From positions 1 through 64,000 of the forward strand of contig WSYB01000002.1 of NCBI GenBank assembly GCA_009773645.1: a DNA stretch of 64,000 bases, in the 5' to 3' direction. This document shows positions 42,501 to 52,800 of this stretch, piece after piece (position 1 is the first letter of the stretch; the number at the start of each line of letters is the position of its first letter). A program made the position numbers and the translations under genes. The stretch is from Geobacteraceae bacterium. Its GTDB lineage: Bacteria > Desulfobacterota > Desulfuromonadia > Geobacterales > Geobacteraceae. The notes beneath the pieces are model-generated. The model was not told the origin of the DNA, ran no database searches, and was given only the letters and a program-made list of their open reading frames with translations.

Positions 42501-43407
42501 ACTCGGTAGAGAGAATCTGCAACAGCCTCTCCGGCTCGCAGACCGCATCGCGCAGTTTCCCTTTCATCTCATCCAGTTGTTCCAGCGCCTGAGCCTTGGT
42601 CAGCTTACCGCTTTGGTAAAGAAGCCGCAGGTTCTTCCGTACCGCATCGGCCGTGACAAGCGCCCGTTCGCCGGTCGGGTCCGCCTGAAAAAAGCGGGAA
42701 TGCTCCATCCCGTTGAGAAAATCGAAAACCGCCTCCTGTGCCATGTTCATGTATTCGTCCCGGTCATCCTCGTCTAGGGCATAGCGGGAGGAATCGGAGA
42801 GGGTTTTCAGTACCTGCTGCCACTTTTCCAGGCGGCTTACCAACAGGATGGAATTGAAGATCCGTTTATTGGTGCCGAAGGAGAAAATGGTGTCGGAGAG
42901 TACTTTTCGCAACAGCGCGTCGTTTGCACGGTAATTTTCCAGCGACACCTTCCTGCCGGTTTCCCAGATATCCTTGTCCACGAAGTTTTCAAAGCGCATC
43001 TCCCAGTATGCGTGCTTGAGGGTAAGGGTGGAAAAACTCCGCATGATTTTGAACGGGACAAAGTAGTTGTGGGCCACCGTGTCTGCGGCCAGGTGGGACA
43101 GGTAGCCGTAAGCGCAGGCCTTTTGAGGGGGGAGGCCGGCGCTGTCCAGGACCTTCAGGCCGACACGCCAGCGGTGGCAGTGGAGCAGGTAGTGGGTGAA
43201 TTTCTTGCCGATGGTGATATCTGCGGCAATGCAGCCGTAGAGAAAGTCGTAGGGGAATTCGGCGATGACCGCCGCGACCGACGGTCTCAGCGCCTGGAGA
43301 TTGTTCAGGACGGCCGAACCCAGTTGCAGATGGATGCCCGCCCCCCAGGCCAGGGCGTCGCTGGGAATGAATATAAAAAGCAGCAGAGCCGCCGAAAAAA
43401 TTAACAT
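42499..43407 (-). CDS. Zinc-dependent phospholipase C-like protein
   Basis: A 302-residue secreted protein. The signal peptide ends after SDALA (residue 20), leaving Trp21 (WGAGIH) as mature residue 1. In bacterial zinc phospholipases C the N-terminal Trp itself binds zinc; here Trp21 plus His26, and further His residues in HYLLHCHRW, YLSHLAADTVAHNYFVP, support that family. Geobacter-type genomes often carry such a protein, with the substrate unknown. The gene ends right at the heptamer array and is convergent to coaBC. Confidence 0.82.
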   Translation of the reverse strand: MLIFSAALLLFIFIPSDALAWGAGIHLQLGSAVLNNLQALRPSVAAVIAEFPYDFLYGCIAADITIGKKFTHYLLHCHRWRVGLKVLDSAGLPPQKACAYGYLSHLAADTVAHNYFVPFKIMRSFSTLTLKHAYWEMRFENFVDKDIWETGRKVSLENYRANDALLRKVLSDTIFSFGTNKRIFNSILLVSRLEKWQQVLKTLSDSSRYALDEDDRDEYMNMAQEAVFDFLNGMEHSRFFQADPTGERALVTADAVRKNLRLLYQSGKLTKAQALEQLDEMKGKLRDAVCEPERLLQILSTE

Positions 43408-43454
43408 ACCGCATAAGGATATTAAATATTTACCTAAATGTAAAGGAGTTTGGG

Positions 43455-44186
43455 ATGGCTGGAGACGGCGAGGTAAAAGAGCTTATTTCCTCCCTGCGGG
43501 TCTATCTTGAAGAGCTGCAGGAGACAGGGGTCGATGCCCTTCCGTTTGTGCAACCGGCTTCTGCCCCTTCCCGCGCAACGGGGAAGGCTGAAGAGGGTTC
43601 CGCATCCCCCGTAAGGGGGGAGACCCTCGATGACGTAAGGAGGGAGCTGGAGGAATGCGGCCGCTGCCAGCTGGGCAATACCAGGACCAACCTCGTCTTC
43701 GGCGTCGGCAATCCCGCTGCCCGGCTCGCGTTTGTCGGCGAAGCGCCCGGGCGGGATGAAGACCTGCAAGGGGAGCCGTTTGTTGGCGAGGCGGGGCAGT
43801 TGCTCTCAAAAATCATCAATGCCATGGGGTTTGAGCGGAGCGATGTTTACATCTGCAATGTCCTCAAGTGCCGTCCTCCCGGCAACCGCAACCCGCAGCC
43901 GGATGAAATAGAGAAATGCCACCCGTTTCTCCTCCGCCAGCTCAAAGCCATTGCCCCGGAGGTAATCGTATGTCTCGGCACCTTCGCCGCCCAGACCCTG
44001 TTGCAGACAAAAGCGCCCATCTCCAAGCTGCGCGGCAGTTTCCACGACTATCACGGCATACCCCTCATGCCCACCTTCCACCCCGCCTTTCTCCTCCGGA
44101 ATCCCGCCATGAAGCGAGAGGTGTGGGAGGATATGCAGCAGGTGATGAGGCTATTGGGGAAAGAAGTGCCGAAAAACTCCAAGTAA
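43455..44186 (+). CDS. Uracil-DNA glycosylase, family 4
   Basis: A 243-residue family-4 UDG removing uracil from DNA. Motif A is GEAPGRDED (95-103), motif [10 protein letters not shown]. Four cysteines for a [4Fe-4S] cluster: Cys68, Cys71, Cys139 and Cys155 ([20 protein letters not shown]). The first 60 residues are a variable helical extension common in deltaproteobacterial members. A 10-bp gap separates it from the thioesterase gene; the two are probably co-transcribed. Confidence 0.93.
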   Translation: MAGDGEVKELISSLRVYLEELQETGVDALPFVQPASAPSRATGKAEEGSASPVRGETLDDVRRELEECGRCQLGNTRTNLVFGVGNPAARLAFVGEAPGRDEDLQGEPFVGEAGQLLSKIINAMGFERSDVYICNVLKCRPPGNRNPQPDEIEKCHPFLLRQLKAIAPEVIVCLGTFAAQTLLQTKAPISKLRGSFHDYHGIPLMPTFHPAFLLRNPAMKREVWEDMQQVMRLLGKEVPKNSK

Positions 44187-44196
44187 CGGAGAAGCC

Positions 44197-44658
44197 ATGT
44201 ACGATAAAGTCTATGAAGAGCCGATGATCGAGGGTGTACCGCTGCCGTTCGAGCTGCCGGCCTGGATTGCCTGCGCCCCTTTCGAGGAGTACCTGGGGAT
44301 GCGGATCGAGGAGGCATCGGGTGGCCGGGCGGTGCTCACCATGCCTTTCAGGGTAAAGCTCGCCCAGGGGAAGGGGCTCATGCACGGCGGCGCGGTGACG
44401 GCCCTGGCCGATACGGCCGTGGCCATGGCAATCAAGAGCATCCTGCCTGAGGATACCCACTTCGTCACGGTGGAGATGGGGCTCAAGTTCCACGCGCCGG
44501 TCCGGGGGGGGACGGTACGGGCGGTTGCCAAGGTGGTGGAGCGGGATGAGCGGAATATCCGGGGTGAGGCCGAGGTCTTTGATGCGAACGGAGTGAAGGT
44601 GGCCACGTTCCATTCGGTGTTCAGGGTAAGAAAAACTGTTCAACGTTCTACGTTCTAG
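44197..44658 (+). CDS. Hotdog-fold thioesterase (PaaI-like)
   Basis: A 153-residue hotdog-fold protein. The catalytic region is GLMHGGAVTALADTAVAMA, with KFHAPVRGG and GEAEVFDANG as in PaaI/YdiI-type acyl-CoA thioesterases. It likely hydrolyses an acyl- or aromatic acyl-CoA; the exact substrate is unknown. Its last nine residues (RKTVQRSTF) are encoded by a heptamer array and are not part of the fold, so the gene has been extended by the repeat. It is followed by a convergent sigma-54 regulator. Confidence 0.88.
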   Translation: MYDKVYEEPMIEGVPLPFELPAWIACAPFEEYLGMRIEEASGGRAVLTMPFRVKLAQGKGLMHGGAVTALADTAVAMAIKSILPEDTHFVTVEMGLKFHAPVRGGTVRAVAKVVERDERNIRGEAEVFDANGVKVATFHSVFRVRKTVQRSTF

Positions 44659-44706
44659 GTTCTACGTTTTTAAAACTTAGAACCTAGAACATTGAACCTA
44701 GAACTT
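44637..44706. repeat. Ten-unit heptamer inverted array, thioesterase 3' end
   Basis: TGTTCAA, CGTTCTA twice, GGTTCTA, CGTTTTT, AAAACTT, AGAACCT, AGAACAT, TGAACCT, AGAACTT in one 7-bp phase. Arms pair TTCTA with TAGAA. It spans the thioesterase stop and ends 2 bp before the stop of the convergent gene; T-runs on both strands make it a likely bidirectional terminator. Confidence 0.9.
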
Positions 44707-44708
44707 TT

Positions 44709-46088
44709 TTACAAAGTCATCCCAAGCCGGCGCATCTTCTCCACCAGCGTCGTCCTGTTGAGGTTTAAGAGCGCCGCGGCCCGCGCCTTCACCCCGTTGG
44801 AAATGGCGAGGGCTTCCCCGATCATCTGCCGCTCGATCTCGTTGACGGTTTTCACCATGTCCACCCCCCTCTCGGTGACCCTGGTGGAGAGCGATTCCTG
44901 TTTGCCGTAAGTCTTGGCGATAATGGAGGGAAGGTCGTCGAGGGTTATGTGGTTGCCTTCAGTGAGCGCCACGGTTCGTTCCACGACGTTTTCCAGTTCC
45001 CGGACGTTGCCGGGCCAGTCGTAATTCTCCAGCGCTTCCACCGCCTCCTTGGCGATCGTCATGAGGGGGCGCTTCATGCTCGTACAGTACTTTTCCAGAA
45101 AGTGCCTTCCCAGGGGGAGGATATCCTCAATCCTTTCCCGTAACGGCGGGATGGCTAGAGGTATGACGTTGAGCCGGTAGTAGAGGTCTTCCCGGAAATT
45201 CCCGTTTTTTACATCTTCAGGCAGGTTCTGGTTGGTGGCCGATATGACCCGGACATCGATCTTGACCGGGCGGGTGGAGCCGACCCGTTCCACCTCCTGT
45301 TCCTGCAGGACCCGCAACAGTTTGGTTTGCAGGTGCATCGGCATGGTCCCGATCTCGTCGAGAAAGATGGTTCCCTGGTCGGCTGCCTCGAACTTGCCGA
45401 TCTTGTCCCTGATGGCACCGGTGAAAGCCCCCCTGACATACCCGAACAGTTCGGACTCCAGCAGGTTTTCCGGTATGGCGCCGCAGTGGACGGCGATAAA
45501 AGGCTTATCCCTGCGCGCGCCGTTATAATGGATTGCCTTGGCCACGATCTCCTTGCCCGTTCCCGATTCGCCGAAAATGAGGACTGTAGAATCTGTTTTG
45601 ATAATCCGCCTCATGCGGGTGAAAACCTTTTGCATGGCGAGGGAACTGCCGATGATATTGTCGAACTCGTATTTATCGCGTAGCTGTTTTCTCAGGTAGA
45701 CGTTTTCGGTGAGAAGCCGGGTTTTTTCCACGGCCTTGGCGATGATGATGCGCAGCTCATCTATGTTCAGGGGTTTGGTTATGTAATCGAAGGCGCCTTC
45801 TTTCATGGCGCTGACAGCGGTCTCGGCCGAAGCGTGGCCGGTAATGAGGATAACCTCGGTGGCAGGGGACAATTCTTTTACTTTTTTCAGAATATCGATG
45901 CCGTTTGAATCAGGGAGGAAGAGGTCGGTTATGACGATGTCGAACTGGTCCACAGCCAGGGACTGGAACGCTTCCTTCCCCGTGCCGGCTCCCTTGATCG
46001 CATAATCCGATCCTCTTAATAAAAGGACAAGCGCCTCGCGGCTCGGTGCTTCATCATCAATCAGCAGGATTTTGACACGCTCTTTCAA
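44709..46088 (-). CDS. Sigma-54-dependent response regulator (NtrC family)
   Basis: A 459-residue activator: receiver with Asp55 (VITDLFLPDSNG), AAA+ domain with Walker A GESGTGKE (173-180), the sigma-54-contacting GAFTGA loop (220-225), Walker B TIFLDEIG, and a Fis-type helix-turn-helix at the end (ALAISNGVKARAAALLNLNRTTLVEKMRRLGM). It would bind enhancer sites and activate sigma-54 promoters when phosphorylated. No kinase is adjacent; the kinases at 5.9 and 36.0 kb are possible but unproven partners. Confidence 0.94.
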   Translation of the reverse strand: MKERVKILLIDDEAPSREALVLLLRGSDYAIKGAGTGKEAFQSLAVDQFDIVITDLFLPDSNGIDILKKVKELSPATEVILITGHASAETAVSAMKEGAFDYITKPLNIDELRIIIAKAVEKTRLLTENVYLRKQLRDKYEFDNIIGSSLAMQKVFTRMRRIIKTDSTVLIFGESGTGKEIVAKAIHYNGARRDKPFIAVHCGAIPENLLESELFGYVRGAFTGAIRDKIGKFEAADQGTIFLDEIGTMPMHLQTKLLRVLQEQEVERVGSTRPVKIDVRVISATNQNLPEDVKNGNFREDLYYRLNVIPLAIPPLRERIEDILPLGRHFLEKYCTSMKRPLMTIAKEAVEALENYDWPGNVRELENVVERTVALTEGNHITLDDLPSIIAKTYGKQESLSTRVTERGVDMVKTVNEIERQMIGEALAISNGVKARAAALLNLNRTTLVEKMRRLGMTL

Positions 46089-46326
46089 GAGTCACCGTCC
46101 ATCAGGCTAATTAATTTCCGTCCGGAAACGGTTCTTTTTCGCCCTGGCGGTGTCAATCTGCGGTCTTGCTTGTGCGGCGTACCGATGTACGCCTCCGCGC
46201 AATCCCTTGATTTCCTTGCCAGAACAAAAAATCCCTCGTTTCCGAATTGGAAATATAATCAGTGCCCATCCAAGTTTCCGGATGGTCACTGATTACCATT
46301 TTTGTAACAAAATTGCAAGGTTCGAT

Positions 46327-46354
46327 TTGACTGGCCCGATCGAGCCGGTATAAT
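46327..46354 (+). promoter_or_regulatory. Sigma-70-type promoter of nfeD
   Basis: TTGACT (46327-46332), 16-bp spacer, perfect TATAAT (46349-46354), 27 bp before the start codon. Confidence 0.7.
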
Positions 46355-46380
46355 TAGATCAGGGTTTAGCGGGTGGGTGG

Positions 46381-47706
46381 ATGTTGAGAGCGATCATTGC
46401 GATATTTTTTCTGCTGGCATGTTCTCTTACGGTATTCGCCGGGAAGTCGGAAATCCGCATTGTCACCGTCAACGGCCCCGTCAATCCGGTTACGGCCGAT
46501 TATCTCCGTAGAAACCTCAGAGAAGCGCCTCTTCATGCCGACCGGCTGGTGCTGATTGAAATGGACACGCCGGGGGGACTGGACAGCGCCATGCGCGAAA
46601 TCGTAAAGGACATCTTCGCCAGCCCCGTGCCGGTTGCTGTTTATGTGGCGCCTTCCGGGGCCCGGGCTGCTTCGGCCGGGGCGGTCATCGCTCTGGCGGC
46701 GGACTTCTGCGCCATGGCGCCCGGCACCAACATCGGCGCCGCCCATCCGGTAACAGTCGGGGAAAAGCCGGACAAGACAATGCAGGAAAAGATAGTGAAT
46801 GACGCAGAAGCTTACGTGGAGGGGATTGCCCGGAAACGGGGGAGAAATATCGACCTGGCAAAGAATATGGTGCGCGCGAGTGTCTCCCTTTCCGCGGAAA
46901 AGGCGCTGGAAGGGAACGTGATCGACCTGATCGCTGCTAACCGCGCCGAATTACTGAAGAAGCTGGATGGCCGCAGTATCAGCCGCGACGGCAAGAGCAT
47001 CATCCTGCATCTGGCCGGCGCCGAAGTGAAAAAATATGAAATGGGGGCACGGGAGCGGATACTGAACGCCATCAGTAATCCCAACGTGGCTTATGTGCTG
47101 CTGATGCTCGGCTTTCTGGGGCTCTTCTTCGAGCTTTCCAATCCGGGCGTTATCCTGCCGGGCGTTATCGGCGGCATTTCCCTGATCCTTGCCTTCTTCG
47201 CCTTTCAGACCCTGCCGGTCAATTACGCCGGGGTCCTCCTCATCCTCCTGGCCCTCGTTCTGTTCATTGCCGAGATCAAGATCGTATCCCACGGGATGCT
47301 GACCGTGGGGGGGGTGGTTTCCATGATCCTGGGGTCGCTTCTTCTGTTCGAATCGCCGGAACCTTACCTGCGGGTATCATGGAGCGTCATCCTGGCGACC
47401 GTACTGGCAACCGCCGCCTTCTTCGCCTTTGCCGTCACCAAGGCCGTCAAGGCACACCATCGACAGCCGACAACCGGGGAGGAGGGGCTGGTGGGCGAGG
47501 GGGGAAGGGCTGAGAGCGACCTTGCACCGGAGGGGAAGATTTTTGTGCGGGGTGAATACTGGGATGCCTGGAGCGATGAGCCGATTGCCGCGGGCGAAAA
47601 GATTGTGGTGACCGGTGTGGAAGGGATGCGGCTTAAGGTTAAAAAGGCTGGGAACCGTGAACCGGGAATCGTGAACCGGGAATCGGGAACCGTAAAACCA
47701 TTATAG
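46381..47706 (+). CDS. NfeD-family membrane protein with ClpP-class protease domain
   Basis: A 441-residue long-form NfeD. Signal peptide 1-20; protease domain about 24-230 with catalytic Ser98 (SGARAASAGAV) and probable Lys137 (MQEKIVN) of a Ser-Lys dyad, as in archaeal 1510-N; four to five membrane helices (about 235-345); then an OB-fold (KIFVRGEYWDAWSDEPIAAGEKIVVTGVEGMRLKV). The next gene is its usual partner, a slipin. The family is thought to act in membrane quality control by cutting stomatin-like proteins. The C-terminal KKAGNREPGIVNRESGTVKPL tail is heptamer-encoded. Confidence 0.92.
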   Translation: MLRAIIAIFFLLACSLTVFAGKSEIRIVTVNGPVNPVTADYLRRNLREAPLHADRLVLIEMDTPGGLDSAMREIVKDIFASPVPVAVYVAPSGARAASAGAVIALAADFCAMAPGTNIGAAHPVTVGEKPDKTMQEKIVNDAEAYVEGIARKRGRNIDLAKNMVRASVSLSAEKALEGNVIDLIAANRAELLKKLDGRSISRDGKSIILHLAGAEVKKYEMGARERILNAISNPNVAYVLLMLGFLGLFFELSNPGVILPGVIGGISLILAFFAFQTLPVNYAGVLLILLALVLFIAEIKIVSHGMLTVGGVVSMILGSLLLFESPEPYLRVSWSVILATVLATAAFFAFAVTKAVKAHHRQPTTGEEGLVGEGGRAESDLAPEGKIFVRGEYWDAWSDEPIAAGEKIVVTGVEGMRLKVKKAGNREPGIVNRESGTVKPL

Positions 47707-47740
47707 AACTCGCTTTCCGCTTCCCGAATCCCGCATCACG
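47650..47740. repeat. Thirteen-unit heptamer inverted array, nfeD 3' end
   Basis: GGGAACC, GTGAACC, GGGAATC, GTGAACC, GGGAATC, GGGAACC, GTAAAAC, CATTATA, GAACTCG, CTTTCCG, CTTCCCG, AATCCCG, CATCACG, all in one 7-bp phase. Left and right arms pair (GGGAA with TTCCC). It encodes the last 18 residues of nfeD and its stop. Confidence 0.9.
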
Positions 47741-47756
47741 AATAAGGAGGTAATAA

Positions 47757-48527
47757 ATGTACGATATCTTCAACTATGTTCCGGCCATCTTTGTCGCGAT
47801 CCTGGTCATCATGTTTGTGGCGAGCGCCGTCAGGATTCTTCCGGAATACGAGCGCGGCGTGCTGTTCCGCCTGGGGCGCCTGGCCGGGGTTAGGGGGCCT
47901 GGACTTTTTTTCATCATTCCCGGCGTCGACCGGCTGGTGAGGGTGTCCCTCCGTACGGTGGTCATGGATGTGCCGCCGCAGGACGTTATCACTCTCGACA
48001 ACGTGACCGTCAAGGTCTCTGCGGTCATCTATTTTCGGGTGATGGAGGCGCAGAAGGCCATCGTCGAAGTGGAAAATTACCTGTACGCCACGAGTCAGCT
48101 CTCCCAGACCACGCTCCGGAGCGTACTGGGACAGGTGGAGCTGGACGACCTTCTGGCCAAGCGGGATAAGATCAACAAGGAACTGCAGGAGATACTCGAC
48201 CGCCATACCGGCCCGTGGGGAGTGAAGGTTTCCAACGTGGAGGTCAAGAACATCGACCTGCCGCAGGAGATGCAGCGGGCCATCGCCAAGCAGGCGGAAG
48301 CCGAGCGGGAGCGGCGCGCCAAGGTAATCCATGCGGTAGGGGAGTTGCAGGCGTCGGAAAAGCTGGCCCAGGCGGCCACGGTTCTGGCTGCAGAGCCCAC
48401 GGCTCTCCAGTTGCGCTATCTGCAGACGCTGACCGAAATTGCCGCAGAAAAGAACTCCACGACCATCTTCCCGTTTCCCATCGATCTGATAAAAATGTTC
48501 ATGGAAAAGACGGGGGAGAGGAAATAA
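47757..48527 (+). CDS. Slipin / stomatin-like SPFH protein
   Basis: A 256-residue membrane-anchored SPFH protein: hydrophobic N-terminus (about 7-25, [19 protein letters not shown]), then the stomatin core ([73 protein letters not shown]) and a helical C-terminus. It forms oligomers that organise membrane domains. It is 50 bp after nfeD, the conserved NfeD-slipin pair; AAGGAGG stands before the ATG. Confidence 0.93.
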   Translation: MYDIFNYVPAIFVAILVIMFVASAVRILPEYERGVLFRLGRLAGVRGPGLFFIIPGVDRLVRVSLRTVVMDVPPQDVITLDNVTVKVSAVIYFRVMEAQKAIVEVENYLYATSQLSQTTLRSVLGQVELDDLLAKRDKINKELQEILDRHTGPWGVKVSNVEVKNIDLPQEMQRAIAKQAEAERERRAKVIHAVGELQASEKLAQAATVLAAEPTALQLRYLQTLTEIAAEKNSTTIFPFPIDLIKMFMEKTGERK

Positions 48528-48554
48528 AAAAAGCCCGCACAAGCGGGCTTTTTT
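48526..48554. terminator. Bidirectional terminator
   Basis: A6-GCCCGC pairs with GCGGGC-T6 around ACAA. It serves the slipin gene and, on the other strand, the peptidyl-prolyl isomerase gene. Confidence 0.95.
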
Positions 48555-48579
48555 ACGGATTGCGAAAAGGTAAGATCGG

Positions 48580-49602
48580 CTATTTGTTCAGCATTTCAAC
48601 TTTCATCTTTCCTTTAAGTTCGGTGATATAGTCGGCCACGGCCTTTTGCACTTTCTGGTTTTTCAAGTAATCCTTGATTCTATCTTTAGTCTCGTCAAGC
48701 TTTATGGTTTCTGCATCCTTTTTCTCTGTCAACTTGATTATGTGGTAGCCGAACTGCGTTTCCACCACATCGCTGACTTCTCCCTGCTTAAGGGCGAAGG
48801 CGGCCTTTTCAAAAGGCGGGACCATCTGCCCCTTGCCGAAGGAACCGAGATCTCCCCCCTGAGCGCTACTGGGGCAGGTGGAGTTTTCCTTAGCGAGCTT
48901 GGCGAAGTCTTCGCCGGCCTTGATCTTTTTCAGCAGGGCCTCGGCTTTTTCCTTGGCCTTCTTCTTCTCCTCAGGTGATGCGTTGGCGTCCACGCCGCAC
49001 AGGATATGACTCGCCCTTACGCTTTCCCCTTTCTTGAACTTATCCTGGTTTTCATCATAAAACTTTTTGACATCCTGGTCCGGAACAGTAATTTTGGCGG
49101 CAATCTCCTTCTCCACCACATTCCCGACTATGATATCCTTGCGGGTAAGCTCCTTCAGTTCCTTCTCGGTAAGGTCGGCGGTCTTGAGCGCTTTTTCATA
49201 TTCTTCCGTTGAGGGGAATCTTGCTTTGCCCTGGGTGATCTTTTCCTCCACCTGCTTGTCCAAGTCCTTTATTTCAAGCTTGAGCCCCGCCTGGTAGAGG
49301 ATTTCAGCCGAGATGAGCTGCTCCAGGGCGGCTTCTTCCGCCTGCTTCATCTGGTCGGGAGTGACCTGCTGGGTTATCCGGTTCTGGGAAAGCAATACTT
49401 TCACTGCCCGTGCCACTTCAGCGCGGGTGATGGCAGCACCGTTCACCACGGCAAGCGGGTCGCTGGGGGAGGTTTTTGCAGCCGCTTCCTGCTTGGGTTG
49501 AGTTTCTTTCTTCTCTTCGCTGAATGCGATTCCTCCGTGTAGGGTCAATAATGCGAAGGTGGAGAGAAGGGAGAGGGAAATGAGCTTCTTGACAATATTC
49601 AT
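48580..49602 (-). CDS. Periplasmic peptidyl-prolyl isomerase (parvulin type)
   Basis: A 340-residue secreted foldase. Signal peptide about 1-28 (ending IAFSEE), SurA-N-like helical part (VVNGAAITRAEVARAVKVLL, about 50-190), then one parvulin domain (about 195-305: RASHILCG, EDFAKLAKENSTCPSSAQGGDLGSFGKGQMVPPFEKAAFALKQGEVSDVVETQFGYHIIKL). Two Cys (ILCGVD and STCPSS) occur in this domain. It would help fold outer-membrane or secreted proteins in the periplasm, such as cytochromes; the partners are not known. Confidence 0.92.
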   Translation of the reverse strand: MNIVKKLISLSLLSTFALLTLHGGIAFSEEKKETQPKQEAAAKTSPSDPLAVVNGAAITRAEVARAVKVLLSQNRITQQVTPDQMKQAEEAALEQLISAEILYQAGLKLEIKDLDKQVEEKITQGKARFPSTEEYEKALKTADLTEKELKELTRKDIIVGNVVEKEIAAKITVPDQDVKKFYDENQDKFKKGESVRASHILCGVDANASPEEKKKAKEKAEALLKKIKAGEDFAKLAKENSTCPSSAQGGDLGSFGKGQMVPPFEKAAFALKQGEVSDVVETQFGYHIIKLTEKKDAETIKLDETKDRIKDYLKNQKVQKAVADYITELKGKMKVEMLNK

Positions 49603-49872
49603 TCAACTGTCTCCTTTTGAAATTTTTCGTTTATGATAACACCTTTTCAGATTTTCTCAATACAAACCATATCCGCACTTTGTATACATAAAAGTTTTAT
49701 TAAATATAACATAATTTCATTCTTGACTTTATATTTTGAATCTGTTTTTATTGACCTGCTGTTCAGGCGGCATAACTATATAAAATAACGAAATAATTTT
49801 AGCTAGACTAAAGTTTTAATGTAGTTGTAAGTGTTTTGTTTTGCTTAAAATCCACGGTTTGGGAGATGTTGC

Positions 49873-52800
49873 ATGGCTGCAAGAAAATTCAGAAAGATAA
49901 TGGCTGCAAATCGCGGTGAGATCGCAATCCGCATATTCCGCGCCTGTACCGAGCTTGGCATCAGTGACCTTGCCATCTATTCCGAAGAGGATAAGCTGTC
50001 GCTGCACCGTTACAAGGCTGACGAGGCCTATCTTATAGGTCGTGGGAAAAGCCCCATTGACGCTTATCTGGGGATTGACGAGATTATCGCCCTGGCCATT
50101 AAAAAGGATGTGGACGCCATTCATCCCGGCTACGGATTCCTGGCGGAAAACGCGGAATTTGCCGAAAAATGCGAGGCGGCCGGGATCGCTTTCATCGGCC
50201 CGACCGCCGAGATGCAACGGCGCTTGGGGGACAAGGTTGCAGCTCGCAAAGTGGCCATGGCAGCCGGGGTGCCGGTGGTCCCCGGTACCGAGGAGCCCAT
50301 TGAGCATGAGGAAGAGGCTCTGATCTTTGCGAAGCAGCACAGCTACCCCATCATCATCAAGGCGGCCGCAGGAGGCGGTGGGCGGGGCATGCGGGTGGCC
50401 ACCAACCGCAAGGAACTGGTGGAAGGGCTGGCAAGCGCCAGAAGCGAGGCACAGGCCGCATTCGGCAATCCGGCTGTCTTCCTGGAGCGCTACATCGAAA
50501 ATCCCAAGCATATCGAAGTGCAGGTGCTGGGGGATAGTCACGGCAACCTGGTACACTTTTTCGACCGGGATTGTTCCATTCAGCGCCGCCATCAGAAGGT
50601 GGTGGAATTTGCCCCGGCGCTCTGCCTCACCGCCGAAATGAGGGAAGAGCTCTGCTCCGCCGCCATCAAGATCGCCCGGGAAGTCAACTACCGCAATGCC
50701 GGCACGGTGGAATTCCTGCTGGACCAGGAAGGGAACTACTATTTCATCGAGATGAACCCCCGCATCCAGGTAGAGCACACGGTTACCGAAATGATCACCG
50801 GCCGTAACCTGGTGCAGGCCCAGATACTGGTGGCTGAAGGGCACAAGCTCTCCGACCCTGAGATCAACATCCCGAACCAGGAAGCCATCAAAATGTGGGG
50901 ATACGCCGTCCAGTGCAGGATCACCACTGAGGACCCGACCAACAACTTTGCGCCGGACTTCGGCACCCTCAAGGTTTACCGTTCCGCAGCAGGGTTCGGT
51001 GTCCGTCTCGACGCAGGCAACGCCTTTACCGGATCGATCATTACCCCTCACTACGACTCCCTCCTGGTCAAGGTGAGCGCCTGGGGATTGACACTGCAGG
51101 AAGCGGCGCGCGTCATGAATCGTTCGCTCCAGGAATTCCGTATCCGCGGGGTGAAGACCAACATCGCCTTTCTGGAAAATGTCGTTACCCATCCGCTCTT
51201 CCTGGAAGGGAAGTGCGATACTTCCTTCATCGAAAAACATCCGGAGCTTTTGCGCATCCCCATGAAAAAGGACCGGGCCACCAAGATCCTGAGCTTCCTG
51301 GGGGACGTGATCGTCAACGGCTCCCCCGGTACGGCGAGACCGCTCAAGTCCGCGGAACTCATGGAGGCCGTGGTGCCCGAGGTGGACTATACCAGGCAGC
51401 GTCCGGCAGGAACCCGCGACATCTTCATGGAGAAGGGAGCCGACGGGTTTTCCAAATGGATACTGGAACAGAAACGGCTTCTCATCACCGATACGACCAT
51501 GCGTGACGCCCACCAGTCGCTCCTCGCCACCAGGGTGCGGACCTACGACCTGCTGAAGATTGCGGAACCGACCTCGTATCTGGCTGCCGACCTTTTTTCT
51601 CTGGAGATGTGGGGCGGGGCCACATTCGACGTTTCCATGCGTTTTCTCAAGGAATGTCCCTGGCAAAGGCTGCACAAATTGTCTGAAGCCATACCCAATG
51701 TGCTGTTTCAGATGCTGCTGCGGGGCTCAAACGCGGTCGGCTACACCAACTATCCGGACAACGTGGTGGAACGCTTCGTAGAGGAGGCGGCCGCCTCCGG
51801 CATCGATATATTCCGCGTGTTCGACTCCCTCAACTGGACCAGGGGGATGAAGGTGGCCATGGAGGCGGTACGGAAGCAGGGAAAGATCTGCGAGGCCGCC
51901 ATCTGTTATACCGGTGACATTACCGATCCTTCGAGAGACAAATATCCCCTGGAGTACTATATCTCCATGGCCAAGGAGTTGGAAAAGATGGGCGCCCATA
52001 TCCTGGCCATCAAGGATATGGCGGGGCTCCTCAAGCCCTTTGCCGCATACAAGCTGGTGAAGGCACTAAAGGAGGAGATCGGCATTCCGGTCCACCTCCA
52101 TACCCATGACACCTCCAGCAACGGCGGCGCTGCGCTCCTCATGGCCTGCCAGGCCGGGGTGGATATCGTTGATGCGGCCCTATCTTCCATATCGGGCCTG
52201 ACCGCCCAGCCAAACCTGAATGCCCTGGTTGCGGCCCTTAAGGGGACGGAGTGGGACCCGCGGGTGAACGAGGAGGGGCTGCAAAGGCTTGCCAACTACT
52301 GGGAGACGGTCCGCGATTACTACGCACCCTTTGAGTCCGGCCTCAAAAGCGGCACGGCAGAGGTCTATCATCATGAGATCCCCGGCGGTCAGTATTCCAA
52401 CTACAAGCCGCAGGTGGCGGGTCTCGGGCTCCTGGACCGGTGGGAAGAGTGCAAGGAGATGTATCACAAGGTGAACCTCCTGTTCGGGGATATCGTCAAG
52501 GTGACCCCTTCATCCAAGGTGGTGGGGGACATGGCAATGTTTCTCGTCAAGAACAATCTGGATGTGGATGATGTGTTCACCAAAGGGGATGAGCTTGCCT
52601 TTCCCGAGTCGGTGGTCGGTTTCTTCAAGGGGATGATCGGCCAGCCTTACCAGGGGTTTCCGGAAGAGTTGCAGCGGGTCATCCTCAAAGACGAGGAGCC
52701 GATTACCTGCCGTCCCGGAGAGCTGCTGGAGCCGGTGGATTTCGAGGAAGAGCGCCTCAAGTTGGAGAACAAGGTGGGGCACCCCGTGGACGACAAGAGC

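Noticed and set aside
49816-51675. Long minus-strand frame (619 codons) opposite pyc
   Set aside because: Antisense shadow of the pyruvate carboxylase; no family motif and His/Gly-rich composition typical of shadows.
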